A stretch of 64,000 nucleotides of DNA from Saccharomonospora marina XMU15 (GTDB taxonomy: Bacteria; Actinomycetota; Actinomycetes; Mycobacteriales; Pseudonocardiaceae): the NCBI RefSeq assembly GCF_000244955.1, contig NZ_CM001439.1, positions 901,767-965,766 of the forward strand, written 5' to 3'. The notes under the pieces were generated by a model, which had not been told where the DNA came from, did not search any database, and saw only the letters and a list, made by a program, of their open reading frames with translations. The position numbers and the translations under genes were made by a program. How positions within the stretch are numbered: the first letter of the stretch is position 1; every line of letters starts with the position of its first letter. Of this stretch, positions 25,058 through 33,957 are shown piece after piece.

Positions 25058-26347
25058 ATGCCGGTCACTCTGGAACCCGAGGTACGTGCCGCCCCGGATT
25101 CCGAGCTGTCGCTGAGGGATTCGCTCGGCAGGCTGTCCGTGCGGCCCCGCTCGGTGGCTCTGCTGCTCGCGCTTCCCTCGGTTTCGCTGCTGGCCGGTGT
25201 GCTGGGTTGGCTGCTCGACTGGCGGCTCGGTGTCGACAGTGCCGTCTACCGTGCGGGCGCGATCACCCTGCTGCACGGCGAACCGCTTTACAACGCCAAC
25301 ACGCTCGGACCCGAACCGTGGTGGGCGTTGCTGCCGTTCACCTACCCGCCGACCGCCGCGCTGCTGTTCGTGCCGCTGGCGGTGCTTCCGGTGCAGGTCG
25401 CGTGGGGCGTGGTCGCCGCGGTGTCGTTCCTCGCGCTGGCACTGGTGATCAGGGTGACGATCGCGTCGCTGCCGCTTCCCGGCGGCGAGGTAGGGCGCTG
25501 GACCTCTCCCGCACGGGCCACGTTGGTCTTCGGTGTGGTGTTCCTTGCGCTGGAACCGGTGTGGCGGACCGTGTTCCTCGGCCAGATCAACCTGATCCTG
25601 ATGGCGTTGATCGTGCTCGACGTGCTGGTGATCTGCCGCAGGGACAGCCGATGGGGCGGGGTGCTGGTCGGTGTCGCCGCCGCAGTCAAACTCACTCCGT
25701 TGATCTTCATCCCGCACCTGCTGTTCACCGGCAGGCGAATGGAAGCGCTGCGCGCGCTCGGCACGTTCGTCGGACTGCAGGCGCTGCTTTTCGCGCTCGT
25801 GCCGGGTGACGCGACGCGGTTTTGGACCCACACCATCAGCGACCAGGGCCGCATCGGCCCGATGCACTGGGCGGGCAACCAGTCGCTGAACGGTCTCATC
25901 AACAGGCTGTCCGATCTCGCGCCGTGGTCCTCACCGGTGGCCCTCGCCGTCGGCGCCGCGCTCGCACCGCCCGCGGTGTGGTTGATGCTTCGGTTCCACC
26001 GCAGGGGAGAGCCGCTCGCCGCGCTGCTGGTCACGGCGTTCTACGGGCTGCTGGTGTCCCCGGTCTCGTGGTCGCACCACTGGGTGTGGGCGGTGCCGCT
26101 CATCGTGCTGCTGGTCTCCCAGCTGCCGCAGACGACGCCCGCGACGGCGTGGAAGCGGTGGGCAGGCGCGGGTGCGGTGATCGTCGTGTTCGTCAGCTGC
26201 GTGCTGCTGGTGCTACCCAACGGGCGCAACCTGGAACTGCATTGGGCGTTTTGGCAGTACGTGCTCGGCAGCGCCTACCTGCTGGTGCCACTGTGCCTTG
26301 CCGCCGTGCTCGGCCTGCGTTGGCTGTGGCGCAGGAAACGGGCGTGA
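25058..26347 (+). CDS. GT87-family polyprenol-dependent mannosyltransferase
   Basis: A polytopic membrane protein of 429 residues with about ten helices; it would add mannose from polyprenyl-phosphate mannose to an outer lipid or glycan. The GT-C Asp is likely in the first external loop (GVDSAVYRAGAITLLHGEPLY), followed by GT87 marks ALLPFTYPPTAALLFVPLA and WAGNQSLNGLINRL, then SWSHHWVW. Related mycobacterial GT87 enzymes make phosphatidylinositol mannosides and lipomannan. The gene is divergent from the sigma-factor gene and lies 26 bases upstream of purK. Substrate is inferred from the family. Confidence 0.87.
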   Translation: MPVTLEPEVRAAPDSELSLRDSLGRLSVRPRSVALLLALPSVSLLAGVLGWLLDWRLGVDSAVYRAGAITLLHGEPLYNANTLGPEPWWALLPFTYPPTAALLFVPLAVLPVQVAWGVVAAVSFLALALVIRVTIASLPLPGGEVGRWTSPARATLVFGVVFLALEPVWRTVFLGQINLILMALIVLDVLVICRRDSRWGGVLVGVAAAVKLTPLIFIPHLLFTGRRMEALRALGTFVGLQALLFALVPGDATRFWTHTISDQGRIGPMHWAGNQSLNGLINRLSDLAPWSSPVALAVGAALAPPAVWLMLRFHRRGEPLAALLVTAFYGLLVSPVSWSHHWVWAVPLIVLLVSQLPQTTPATAWKRWAGAGAVIVVFVSCVLLVLPNGRNLELHWAFWQYVLGSAYLLVPLCLAAVLGLRWLWRRKRA

Positions 26348-26373
26348 CCGCGCTCGATTAGGCTGAGCCCATC

Positions 26374-27567
26374 ATGGACACCCGCACCGGACTTCCCGTC
26401 GTCGGCATGGTCGGCGGCGGTCAACTCGCCAGGATGACCCACCAGGCGGCCATCTCGCTCGGCCAGTCGCTGCGTGTGCTCGCGGCGGGCGAGCACGACT
26501 CGGCGGGCCTGGTGGCGGGCGAGGTGGTGTACGGTCACCACACCGACCTCGAAGCGCTGCGCTCGTTCGCCCGCGGTGTCGACGTCGTCACCTTCGACCA
26601 CGAGCACGTGCCGGGGGAGCACCTGCTGACGCTGGCCAACGAGGGCTTCCAGCTGCGCCCCGGCCCCTACGCGCTGTCGTTCGCACAGGACAAGCTGCTG
26701 ATGCGGGAGCGCCTCGCGGGTCTCGGTTTTCCCGGGCCGCCGTTCACGGAGGTCACCGGGGTCGAGGACGTACTGAAGTTCGCCGACGCGCGTGGCTGGC
26801 CGGTTGTGCTCAAGGCCGCCAGGGGCGGCTACGACGGCAAGGGCGTGTGGCCGCTGGACTCGCCGGACGATGCCCGCGGCCTGATACCCGAACTGCTCGA
26901 AGCGGGGACACCGCTGCTGGTCGAGACCAGGGTCACCATGCGGCGGGAGCTGTCCGCCCTGGTGGCGCGGTCGCCCTTCGGGCAGGGAGCGGCCTGGCCG
27001 GTGGTGGAGACGGTGCAGTCAGCAGGTATCAACACCGAGGTACTGGCGCCCGCTCCCGGGCTGACGGCCCGGCGCACCCAGGAGGCGCAGGACCTGGCGC
27101 TGCGCATCGCGGAGTCGCTCGACGTGGCGGGTGTGCTCGCCGTCGAGTTGTTCGAGACCGACGGCGGGTTGCTGGTGAACGAGCTGGCCATGCGGCCCCA
27201 CAACTCGGGGCACTGGACGATGGACGGCTCGGCGACATCGCAGTTCGAGCAGCATCTACGTGCGGTGCTCGACTACCCACTCGGGGCGACGGAACTGCTG
27301 TCGCCCACCGTGATGGCCAATGTGCTCGGCGCTGCGACCCCGCCCGCGATGCGCCCTGACGAGCGGCTGCACCACCTCTTCGCACGGTTCCCGGACGTGC
27401 GGGTGCACCTGTACGGAAAGGGTGAGCGGCCGGGCCGCAAGCTGGGGCACGTGAACCTGCTCGGGGAGTTGACCCCGCGACTGCGCGAGAAGGCGCGGCT
27501 GGCGGCGCATTGGCTTTCCCACGCCGAATGGCTCGACGGCTACGAGATCCACCGAGGAGAGCGGTGA
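26374..27567 (+). CDS. purK: N5-carboxyaminoimidazole ribonucleotide synthase
   Basis: ATP-dependent carboxylation of 5-aminoimidazole ribonucleotide with bicarbonate, purine biosynthesis step 6a. ATP-grasp protein of 397 residues with the N-terminal [11 protein letters not shown], the ATP loop [13 protein letters not shown], and the C-terminal [19 protein letters not shown] metal/ATP site. The ATG at 26374 is 26 bases after the GT87 stop. Its stop overlaps the purE start as GTGA. The product is unstable and passed to PurE. Function is certain from the family match. Confidence 0.96.
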   Translation: MDTRTGLPVVGMVGGGQLARMTHQAAISLGQSLRVLAAGEHDSAGLVAGEVVYGHHTDLEALRSFARGVDVVTFDHEHVPGEHLLTLANEGFQLRPGPYALSFAQDKLLMRERLAGLGFPGPPFTEVTGVEDVLKFADARGWPVVLKAARGGYDGKGVWPLDSPDDARGLIPELLEAGTPLLVETRVTMRRELSALVARSPFGQGAAWPVVETVQSAGINTEVLAPAPGLTARRTQEAQDLALRIAESLDVAGVLAVELFETDGGLLVNELAMRPHNSGHWTMDGSATSQFEQHLRAVLDYPLGATELLSPTVMANVLGAATPPAMRPDERLHHLFARFPDVRVHLYGKGERPGRKLGHVNLLGELTPRLREKARLAAHWLSHAEWLDGYEIHRGER

Positions 27568-28061
27568 CCGCACAGGTAGGCCTGATCATGGGCAGCGACT
27601 CCGACTGGCCGGTGCTCGAGGCGGCGGCACAGGCATTGCAGGAGTTCTCGGTGCCCTACGAGGTTGGCGTTTACTCCGCGCACCGGACGCCGCAACGGAT
27701 GCTGGACTACGCGCGCTCGGCGGCGGGCAGGGGAATCAGGGTGATCATCGCGGGTGCGGGTGGAGCCGCGCACCTGCCGGGGATGGTCGCCTCGGCGACG
27801 CCGCTGCCCGTGATCGGCGTTCCTGTGCCGCTGAAGCACCTCGACGGGCTCGACTCGTTGCTGTCGATCGTGCAGATGCCAGCGGGAGTGCCGGTGGCCA
27901 CGGTGTCGGTCGGCGGTGCGCGCAACGCGGGCCTGCTCGCCGTGCGGATGCTGGCCATGCACGACGAGGCCCTGCGCGAGCGGATGGAGCGGTTCCAGGC
28001 GGAGTTGGAGCAACTCGTACTCGACAAGGACGCCGCACTGCGCGCCCGGCTCGGCGAGTAG
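27564..28061 (+). CDS. purE: N5-carboxyaminoimidazole ribonucleotide mutase
   Basis: Moves the carboxylate of N5-CAIR from N5 to C4 of the imidazole. A class I PurE of 165 residues with GSDSDWPVL (phosphate loop), SAHRTP and [13 protein letters not shown], all active-site segments. The GTG at 27564 overlaps the purK stop by four bases and has GAGGAGA before it; a longer in-frame start upstream exists only inside purK. The following convergent gap holds a strong hairpin that probably ends transcription. Confidence 0.96.
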   Translation: MTAQVGLIMGSDSDWPVLEAAAQALQEFSVPYEVGVYSAHRTPQRMLDYARSAAGRGIRVIIAGAGGAAHLPGMVASATPLPVIGVPVPLKHLDGLDSLLSIVQMPAGVPVATVSVGGARNAGLLAVRMLAMHDEALRERMERFQAELEQLVLDKDAALRARLGE

Positions 28062-28089
28062 CGGCGGGGCGAACCGGACACCCCGCCGC
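28061..28089. terminator. Bidirectional hairpin between convergent purE and acyl-CoA synthetase genes
   Basis: A perfect nine-base GC stem, GCGGCGGGG at 28061-28069 and CCCCGCCGC at 28081-28089, with an 11-base loop. It begins on the last base of the purE stop codon and ends seven bases before the end of the synthetase gene. There is no U-run, as is usual in actinomycetes. Being symmetric, it can serve both strands. Confidence 0.6.
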
Positions 28090-28095
28090 CGCCGG

Positions 28096-29742
28096 TCACG
28101 TCAGTTGCGCGCGCAACTCGCGCTTGAGCACCTTGCCCGCCGCCGAGACCGGGATGGTGTCCACGAAATGCAGTTCCCGTAGCCGCTTGTACGGCACCAC
28201 CTGGGTGTTCACCGCGTCGAGCAGTTGCTCGGCCGTCGCCTCGTCGTGGCCGGGAGCGCGCACGACGAAAGCCACGGGCAGCTCGCCGGTCTCCACCGTC
28301 TTCCTGCCCACCACCGCGGCCGATGCCACCTGGGGCAGTGCCATGAGCAGTTCCTCGAGTTCGCGGGGGTAGACGTTGTATCCCTTGTAGATCAGCATGT
28401 CCTTCTTGCGATCCACGATGGACAGGAAGCCGTCGTCGTCGATCACCCCGACGTCGCCGGTGTGCAGCCAGCCGTCCACCAGCACGGCAGCGGTCTCCTC
28501 CTGCCGGTTGTGGTAGCCGAGCATCACCTGCGGGCCCCGAACGCACACCTCTCCTGGTGTGTTCGGGGGAAGTTCCTCCTCGCCGCCCTCCGCGGGCACG
28601 ATCTTGACCTCGGTGTCGAAGATGGGCACGCCGACCGACCCGACCTTCCTGGTGCCGGAGCGCCAACTCGGTGACAACGTCGCGCCCATCGTGACCTCGG
28701 TCAGCCCGTACCCCTCGGCGATCACGGCTTCGGGGACGAGCCGCTGCAGTGCCTTGATCATCTCGTGCGGCATCGGCGCCGCGCCCGACGTGATCGCGCG
28801 CACGGAGGACAGGTCGGCCTTGTGGAAGTCCTCGCACGCCAGCAACGCGGCGAACAACGCGGGCGCTCCGCTCATCGAGGTGACCCGCAGCCGCTGTGCG
28901 TCGGCCACATAGGACGGTGGGTCGAACCGGTCGTGTATGACGACGGTGCCGCCGCTGACCACGGCGACGTTGAGGCCGCCGATGGTGCCCATGGCGTGGA
29001 ACCACGGGGTGAGGTTGATGCCGACGCCGGTGCCGAGCCGCACCGGCCACTCGTCCTCGCTGCCGATCTGGTCCAGCGTGGGGTTGCCGTCGCCGTCGAG
29101 CACGGGAACCGCTCCCGACCCCCAGCACGCGTACTGCAGCGTGTTGACGACCACGTTGCGATGCGGGATCCGCACCCCCTTCGACCGGCCGGTGGTGCCG
29201 CCGGTGTATGCCAGATGTGCCAGGCCGTCGATGTCGACGTCCACCCGGGGCACAGCCTGTCCGGCGGTCGCGAGGAACTCCTGGAAATCGAGTTGCCCCT
29301 CGTCGGTGGGCTGGACGACGATCACCAGTTCGACGCCGGTTCCGGCAAGCGCCGCGGCCACCGGCCCGAACGTGACGGCGGCCTTGGCCTCGCAGTCGGC
29401 GAGTTGCGCGGCGAGGTCACCGGGCGGCAGTAGCGGGTTCGCCGGGCTGAACGTAGCGCCTGCCAGCAGCGTGCCGTAGTAGGCGATGGGAAACGCCAGG
29501 CAGTTCGGCAGGTGCAGGGCGACCGTGTCGCCCTTGCCGACACCACGGTCGAGCAGCGCGTTGGCGAACCGGCACGCCGACTCCCACAGCTGGGAAAAGC
29601 TCAGCTTCTGCTCACCGTGCTGGAACGCGGTGCGGTCGCCGTAGCGCGCCGCCGCGCCCGCGAGCAGCGAGCCGACGGGGACCTCGGGGTAGTCGAGCGA
29701 GTTGGGCAACCCTGGTGGCGGCGACATCATTGTGGTCGGCAT
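28096..29742 (-). CDS. Acyl-CoA synthetase (AMP-forming), FadD-like
   Basis: Activates a fatty or aromatic acid to acyl-CoA with ATP. The 548-residue adenylate-forming enzyme shows the core motifs: YTGGTTGRSKGVRIPHRN (P-loop), EGYGLTEVT, WLHTGDVGVIDDDGFLSIVDRKKDMLIYKGYNVYPRELEELL, and the C-terminal catalytic Lys in GKVLKREL. The exact acyl substrate cannot be told. The ATG at 29742 begins MPTTMMSPPP, and a second ATG 12 bases on is possible; neither has a good ribosome site. It converges with purE. Upstream lies a divergent acyl-CoA dehydrogenase gene, about 106 bases away, which suggests a shared control region and a shared role in fatty-acid breakdown. Confidence 0.93.
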   Translation of the reverse strand: MPTTMMSPPPGLPNSLDYPEVPVGSLLAGAAARYGDRTAFQHGEQKLSFSQLWESACRFANALLDRGVGKGDTVALHLPNCLAFPIAYYGTLLAGATFSPANPLLPPGDLAAQLADCEAKAAVTFGPVAAALAGTGVELVIVVQPTDEGQLDFQEFLATAGQAVPRVDVDIDGLAHLAYTGGTTGRSKGVRIPHRNVVVNTLQYACWGSGAVPVLDGDGNPTLDQIGSEDEWPVRLGTGVGINLTPWFHAMGTIGGLNVAVVSGGTVVIHDRFDPPSYVADAQRLRVTSMSGAPALFAALLACEDFHKADLSSVRAITSGAAPMPHEMIKALQRLVPEAVIAEGYGLTEVTMGATLSPSWRSGTRKVGSVGVPIFDTEVKIVPAEGGEEELPPNTPGEVCVRGPQVMLGYHNRQEETAAVLVDGWLHTGDVGVIDDDGFLSIVDRKKDMLIYKGYNVYPRELEELLMALPQVASAAVVGRKTVETGELPVAFVVRAPGHDEATAEQLLDAVNTQVVPYKRLRELHFVDTIPVSAAGKVLKRELRAQLT

Positions 29743-29848
29743 CACCCGACAGTAAGTAAGTTGCGGCCGAAGACACAAGGACTTCCGAGTAAACGCGCAC
29801 TAACATGGGAGCCGAGCACAACGGCCTTTCTGCAGAAGGGTGGCGCCG

Positions 29849-31009
29849 GTGACCGACGGTCCAGGGCTCTATCAACTCGCCGAGGAGCACGAAGAACTGC
29901 GTGCGGCGGTGCGCGCGTTGGCGGAGAAGGAGATCGCCCCGCATGCCGCCGAGGTGGACGAGCAGGAGCGCTACCCGGTGGAGGCGCGCGACGCGCTGAT
30001 CCGGGCCGGCTTCCATGCCGTGCACCTTCCCGAGGAGTTCGGAGGAGAGGGCGCCGACGCGATCGCGTCCTGCATCGTGATCGAGGAGGTCGCGAGGGTC
30101 GACGCGTCGGCCTCGCTGATCCCCGCTGTGAACAAGCTGGGCACGCAGCCGATCCTGCTGTCGGCCTCGGACGCGCTGAAGAAGCAGGTGCTGCCCTCCA
30201 TCGCGGCGGGTGAGGCGATGGTGTCGTACGCGCTTTCGGAGCGCGAGGCGGGTTCCGACACCGCCTCCATGCGCACCCGGGCGCGGCTGGAGGGCGACAC
30301 CTGGGTGCTCAACGGCACCAAGTGCTGGATCACCAACGCGGGCGAATCGAGCTGGTACACCGTGATGGCGGTCACCGACCCCGACGCCGAGAAGAAGGCG
30401 AACGGGATCTCGGCTTTCGTCGTCCACGCCGACGACCCCGGGTTCTCGGTCGGTCCCAAGGAACGCAAGCTCGGAATCAAGGGCTCGCCGACCAGGGAGA
30501 TCTACTTCGAGAACTGCGCGATCCCCGCTGATCGCATCATCGGCGAGCCGGGGACCGGGCTCAAGACCGCGCTGCGCACCCTGGACCACACCCGCCCGAC
30601 CATCGGCGCGCAGGCGCTCGGCATCGCGCAGGGCGCGCTGGACGCGGCGGTGGACTACGTCAAGGAGCGCAAGCAGTTCGGCCGGTCGATCGCCGAGTTC
30701 CAGGGCGTGCAGTTCATGCTCGCCGACATGGCTACCAAGATCGAGGCCGCCCGCCACCTCGTCTACGCCTCCGCCGCGGCCACCGAGCGCGGTGACGCGC
30801 GTGCCTCGTTCATGGCCAGCGCCGCGAAGTCCTACGCCTCCGACATCGCCATGGACGTCACCACCGACGCCGTGCAACTCTTCGGCGGGGCGGGCTACAC
30901 CCGCGACTTCCCGGTGGAACGCATGATGCGCGACGCCAAGATCACCCAGATCTACGAGGGCACCAACCAGATCCAGCGCATGGTGATGGCGCGCAACCTG
31001 CTCAAGTAA
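29849..31009 (+). CDS. fadE25: Acyl-CoA dehydrogenase
   Basis: FAD-linked alpha-beta oxidation of acyl-CoA thioesters, first step of beta-oxidation or branched-chain acid breakdown. The 386-residue protein contains YALSEREAGSDTASM (flavin/substrate loop), KCWITNAG, RKQFGRSIAEFQGVQFMLADM and the C-terminal QIYEGTNQIQRMVMARNLL, where the Glu of YEGT is the catalytic base. The GTG at 29849 is preferred because AGAAGGG is placed eight bases before; an upstream in-frame GTG lacks spacing. In M. tuberculosis the same gene (fadE25) lies beside purE, as here. A cluster of 21-bp repeats begins two bases after its stop. Confidence 0.94.
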   Translation: MTDGPGLYQLAEEHEELRAAVRALAEKEIAPHAAEVDEQERYPVEARDALIRAGFHAVHLPEEFGGEGADAIASCIVIEEVARVDASASLIPAVNKLGTQPILLSASDALKKQVLPSIAAGEAMVSYALSEREAGSDTASMRTRARLEGDTWVLNGTKCWITNAGESSWYTVMAVTDPDAEKKANGISAFVVHADDPGFSVGPKERKLGIKGSPTREIYFENCAIPADRIIGEPGTGLKTALRTLDHTRPTIGAQALGIAQGALDAAVDYVKERKQFGRSIAEFQGVQFMLADMATKIEAARHLVYASAAATERGDARASFMASAAKSYASDIAMDVTTDAVQLFGGAGYTRDFPVERMMRDAKITQIYEGTNQIQRMVMARNLLK

Positions 31010-31011
31010 CC

Positions 31012-31095
31012 TCGCGAGTCCTGCGTTCGGGTCCGCGAGTGCCCCGCTCGCGCCCGCGAGTGCTGCGTTCGGGCCCGCGGGTGCTGCGCTCGGGC
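31012..31095. repeat. Four 21-bp tandem units, cluster A
   Basis: Four exact-period units at 31012-31032, 31033-31053, 31054-31074 and 31075-31095, consensus YCGCGAGTGCTGCGTTCGGG plus C. They follow the acyl-CoA dehydrogenase stop directly and lie in a convergent gap. The units are imperfect but keep an exact 21-base spacing. The same consensus is found at 32091-32174 and, inverted, at 33111-33173. Confidence 0.85.
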
Positions 31096-31129
31096 GTCCG
31101 GCTTCACGCGGCGAACCGCGCCTGCCCCG

Positions 31130-32041
31130 CTACTCCTGCCGAATGAACGAAGCTGCCCAGAACTTCCTCGCCGCAAGGTCCTCGGTACGGATGAGCCAGT
31201 ACAGCCTGCCGAGGTCACTCACCGCCATCTCGGCTGTTCCGTCGAAGTCGATCTGTGCGAGCAGCGTCCACCTCGATGCTTCCCGGTTCACCGTGTCCGG
31301 GCTCGGCTCGCGATGGCCTGAACGAATGCCCAGGTCCGCCCGTGCCACATCGAGCTCCACGGCAACCTGCACGGGCAGCGCATGGCCTCCGAGTTGATGC
31401 CGGGGCGGCTGCGTCAACTCGTGCAACGCCCCGGTGAGGGCATCGCGGTTCGCCCAGTCAGCGGCGAATGCGTTGTCCGACTCGGACAGGTCGGCGCAGG
31501 CGGCACGGAAGTCAGGGTGGAGCCAGTCGGGGCCGGTCATCGTCGGCTTCGCGGTGAGCGGCACGAAGTCGTACGGAGCGATCTCCCCAGGGGTGGACCG
31601 TTCGGAGGCTGGCACGGTCGTTGGGGTGTAGATGACCCGCGATCCCCTGACCAGCGACTCGGGTTCCCACCCGCCGACCTTGCGCCAGAACTCGCGGCCA
31701 CCAGGTGTGCCTGGCTCGTCGTCGAAAAAGAAGAAGTTCAGCGTGCCCGCGGTCGGGAGGGGCAGGTCGAGCACCGCTCGCGGTAGCCGGCCGCAATCTA
31801 TCGATGCGACGAAGTTCAGCGGTCCCTGGCCCTCCCACACCGGCCACCCCATGCCTTCGGGCAGAACGGGGACGCCACCGAGTTGACCTACCTGCGTGTC
31901 ATTCCCGTACGCGGGGCTCAGTCGCAGCGCAGGCCGGATCAATGCGATCCAGCGAGCCGCCACAGCAGGCGGGAGCAGTTTGCGAGCAGTCGCTACCAGA
32001 CGAGCTTCACCCGTGCGCATGGACGGCGATTCTGTCAGCAT
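31130..32041 (-). CDS. DUF1963 (YwqG-like) protein
   Basis: About 303 residues in the DUF1963 family, whose members are soluble, rich in Trp and Pro, and without a known reaction. The signature GGVPVLPEGMGWPVWEGQGPLNFVASIDCGRLP and the later LNFFFFDDEPGTPGG are typical; TLLAQIDFDGTAEMAVSDLGRLYWLI forms the C-terminal strand pair. The start is uncertain: I use the ATG at 32041, while another at 32020 begins MRTGEARL. Neither has a clear ribosome site. Upstream in frame the sequence is just translated repeat DNA, so it is excluded. It is flanked on both sides by 21-bp repeat clusters. Confidence 0.82.
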   Translation of the reverse strand: MLTESPSMRTGEARLVATARKLLPPAVAARWIALIRPALRLSPAYGNDTQVGQLGGVPVLPEGMGWPVWEGQGPLNFVASIDCGRLPRAVLDLPLPTAGTLNFFFFDDEPGTPGGREFWRKVGGWEPESLVRGSRVIYTPTTVPASERSTPGEIAPYDFVPLTAKPTMTGPDWLHPDFRAACADLSESDNAFAADWANRDALTGALHELTQPPRHQLGGHALPVQVAVELDVARADLGIRSGHREPSPDTVNREASRWTLLAQIDFDGTAEMAVSDLGRLYWLIRTEDLAARKFWAASFIRQE

Positions 32042-32090
32042 GCCGCTGCGCTGAGTGCGCCCAGCACGCCGCCCGTACGGCCGAGCCAAC

Positions 32091-32174
32091 CCGCGAGTCC
32101 CCCGCTCCTGCCCGCGAGTCCCCCGTTCCGGACTGCGAGTCCTGCGCTCCTGCCCGCGAGTCCTGCGCTCAGGG
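32091..32174. repeat. Four 21-bp tandem units, cluster B
   Basis: Units at 32091-32111, 32112-32132, 32133-32153 and 32154-32174, consensus CCGCGAGTCCTGCGCTCCTG plus C, in the same orientation as cluster A. They lie between two minus-strand genes. The last unit supplies the stop codon (TGA at 32171-32169) of the DUF2568 gene, so the array touches or trims the gene end. Confidence 0.85.
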
Positions 32175-32525
32175 CGTGCCGAGCTTCGCTCGCGTGATCG
32201 TGACCGCGGCGGTGTTGAGGGCGACCAGAGCCGCGAAACCGATCGCAAGCGGTTGTGGGGCAACCACGCAAAGCGCCAGCGTCGCGGCGGCGAACACCGC
32301 TGCTTTGACGGCCAGCACGCCGGCCACCGGCAGCTGGAACCTGGCTCGTGGTGCGGCGAGCAGACCCCAGACCACGGCGGCGAGCACGGGCGAGCCAATG
32401 CCGAGTACCACCTTCAGCGGCAAGGACACTTCGACGGTGAAGCCCCAGTACCCCAGCGTGGCCAGCGCGGCGAGCTCAAGCAGGAAGGCCAGCAGCTCGT
32501 TGGCCCACCGCAACGCCTTTCCCAC
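32169..32525 (-). CDS. DUF2568 (YrdB-like) membrane protein
   Basis: A 118-residue protein with four membrane helices and the family opening ALRWANELLAFLLELAALATLGYWGF, followed by LPLKVVLGIGSPVLAAVVWGLLAAPRAR (the common VWG-APRA motif) and two more helices. Function unknown; often found singly. The GTG at 32525 was chosen because DUF2568 proteins start just before this motif; a longer frame to 32642 would add 39 hydrophilic residues overlapping the divergent acetyltransferase gene. Its stop lies inside the last unit of repeat cluster B. Confidence 0.85.
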   Translation of the reverse strand: MGKALRWANELLAFLLELAALATLGYWGFTVEVSLPLKVVLGIGSPVLAAVVWGLLAAPRARFQLPVAGVLAVKAAVFAAATLALCVVAPQPLAIGFAALVALNTAAVTITRAKLGTP

Positions 32526-32606
32526 CCGGTGCAGCCTAGTCGTCCAGGGAGGGTCCGCGAGGAAAACCGCTGGCCACAGGTAGTCAGCGAGGTAAGGATA
32601 CGGTGG

Positions 32607-33095
32607 GTGACAGATCTTGAGATCGTGGCGTCTGAGGTGCATAGCGCCCCAGCGAGGGCCATCTTGCGGGCCTACTTCGCCGATGTCGCCTCACGCTATT
32701 ACCGGCGCGCCGCGACACCCGCGGAACTGGACACCGCGATGACCGAGGACCCCAGCGACGTCCTCTCGCCTCCGTCCGGAGTGTTCCTGCTCGCCCGGGA
32801 GGGAACGGACGCCGTCGGATGCGCCGGGGTGCGGCTGCTCGAACCGGGTGTCGCCGAGTTGAAGCGCATGTTCGTGCGGTCGGACCGTCGGGGAAGAGGT
32901 ATTGGCGCGCGGCTGTTGTCCCGCGCGGAGGACAGCGCACGCGATCTCGGCGCGAACGTCGTGCGGCTCGACACCAGGCGCGATCTGGTCGAGGCACGCA
33001 GCCTCTACGCGCACCACGGCTACCGCGAGATCCCCGGATACAACGACGGTCCCTACGCCGAGTGCTGGTACGAGAGGCGCTTGGCTGACACCTGA
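32607..33095 (+). CDS. GNAT-family N-acetyltransferase
   Basis: A 162-residue acetyltransferase. The acetyl-CoA loop is MFVRSDRRGRGIGARLLSRAED (about 88-109), preceded by the strand VGCAGVRLLEPGVAELKR and followed by LDTRRDLVEARSLYAHHGYREIPGYNDGPYAECWYER, a form common in enzymes that act on small amines. The GTG at 32607 has AAGGA eight bases before. Open frame further upstream is only the antisense of other sequence. It is divergent from the DUF2568 gene; downstream it ends in the gap holding repeat cluster C. Substrate unknown. Confidence 0.88.
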   Translation: MTDLEIVASEVHSAPARAILRAYFADVASRYYRRAATPAELDTAMTEDPSDVLSPPSGVFLLAREGTDAVGCAGVRLLEPGVAELKRMFVRSDRRGRGIGARLLSRAEDSARDLGANVVRLDTRRDLVEARSLYAHHGYREIPGYNDGPYAECWYERRLADT

Positions 33096-33110
33096 GGCGC
33101 TGCGCCGACC

Positions 33111-33173
33111 GGGAGCGCGGAACTCGCGGGTGGGAGCGCAGAACTCGTGGGCCGGAGCGGGGGACTCGCGGGT
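33111..33173. repeat. Three 21-bp tandem units, cluster C (inverted)
   Basis: Units at 33111-33131, 33132-33152 and 33153-33173 read GGGAGCGCGGAACTCGCGGG plus T. They are the reverse complement of the consensus in clusters A and B. They sit between the convergent acetyltransferase and TIGR03089 genes. A degenerate fourth unit may precede them near 33092. Confidence 0.82.
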
Positions 33174-33192
33174 TGATGGGTGAGCGTCGGCG

Positions 33193-33900
33193 TCAGGTCA
33201 GGTCGACCGTGGTGCGTTCTTCCTCGCGGTGCGCGGCCAGCTTGTCCGCTGTGGCGTTGGTGACCTGCACCAGGTGCGCGCCCGCCGCCAGCGGCGCGAG
33301 CAGGGCGTCCACCACCCCGTCGGGCAAGGTCCACGGCCTGGCCGACAACACCCGGTCACCGGCGCCGATGCCCAGCGCGGTGGCGCGTTCACGGGCCCGG
33401 CCCAGCACTTCACCGACCGGGGAACCCAGCAGCGCGGGCGTGTCGTCGGGGATCGGCAGCACCGGTGCGAACTCGTCCCCGGAAAGGCGTGCCTCGGTCA
33501 GGTAGTCCACGGCCCCCTCCGGGCATCGCGACCCAAGGCCCCGGCCCAGCGGGTCGAGCGCCACCATCGCCGTGCGCCCGGCCTGCTCGACAGCGGCTTC
33601 CGGGCCCACGAACGCGACCGCGACGCCACCGCCGCCTGTGACCACCTGGGCGCCACACCACCACGCGCCGAGCAACACCCCTGCGGTCTGCCAGTGCGCG
33701 GGCAGTTCGACGGACACCTCGTCGCCCGGCTCGACGTCGAACTCCTCGACCAGCCAGTTCGCCGTCTTCGCCGCCCAGTTGGCGACCGTGGCCACGGACA
33801 GCTCGATCCGGCTTCCTGCCTCGTCGTCGTAGTGCGTTATCAGCGGGCGGGCGGCGGAGGACTTCAGCAGCGGCCGCAGCAGGTGCTCGGTGAGGCTCAC
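33193..33900 (-). CDS. TIGR03089 family protein
   Basis: A 235-residue actinobacterial protein resembling the N-terminal part of AMP-binding enzymes but lacking the ATP P-loop and the C-terminal lid, so it should not adenylate anything. Typical are SLTEHLLRPLLKSSAARPLITHYDD, ELSVATVANWAAKTANWLVEEFDVEPGDEVSVELPAHWQTAGVLLGAWWCGAQV, and RVLSARPWTLPDGVVDALLAPLAAGAHLVQV. In mycobacteria (Rv3268) it also sits beside the LCP/CpsA gene, as here. The role is unknown; association with envelope genes is positional only. Converges with the acetyltransferase gene across repeat cluster C. Confidence 0.88.
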   Translation of the reverse strand: MSLTEHLLRPLLKSSAARPLITHYDDEAGSRIELSVATVANWAAKTANWLVEEFDVEPGDEVSVELPAHWQTAGVLLGAWWCGAQVVTGGGGVAVAFVGPEAAVEQAGRTAMVALDPLGRGLGSRCPEGAVDYLTEARLSGDEFAPVLPIPDDTPALLGSPVGEVLGRARERATALGIGAGDRVLSARPWTLPDGVVDALLAPLAAGAHLVQVTNATADKLAAHREEERTTVDLT

Positions 33901-33957
33901 GCGGCCGATTGTGCCTGCCTGCCGATCAGCAGGCAGGCGTAGGGTCGCGAGTCCCCG

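Noticed and set aside
31012..33173. Possible CRISPR array in the 21-bp repeats
   Set aside because: Units are contiguous, with no variable spacers of constant length, and no cas genes are near.
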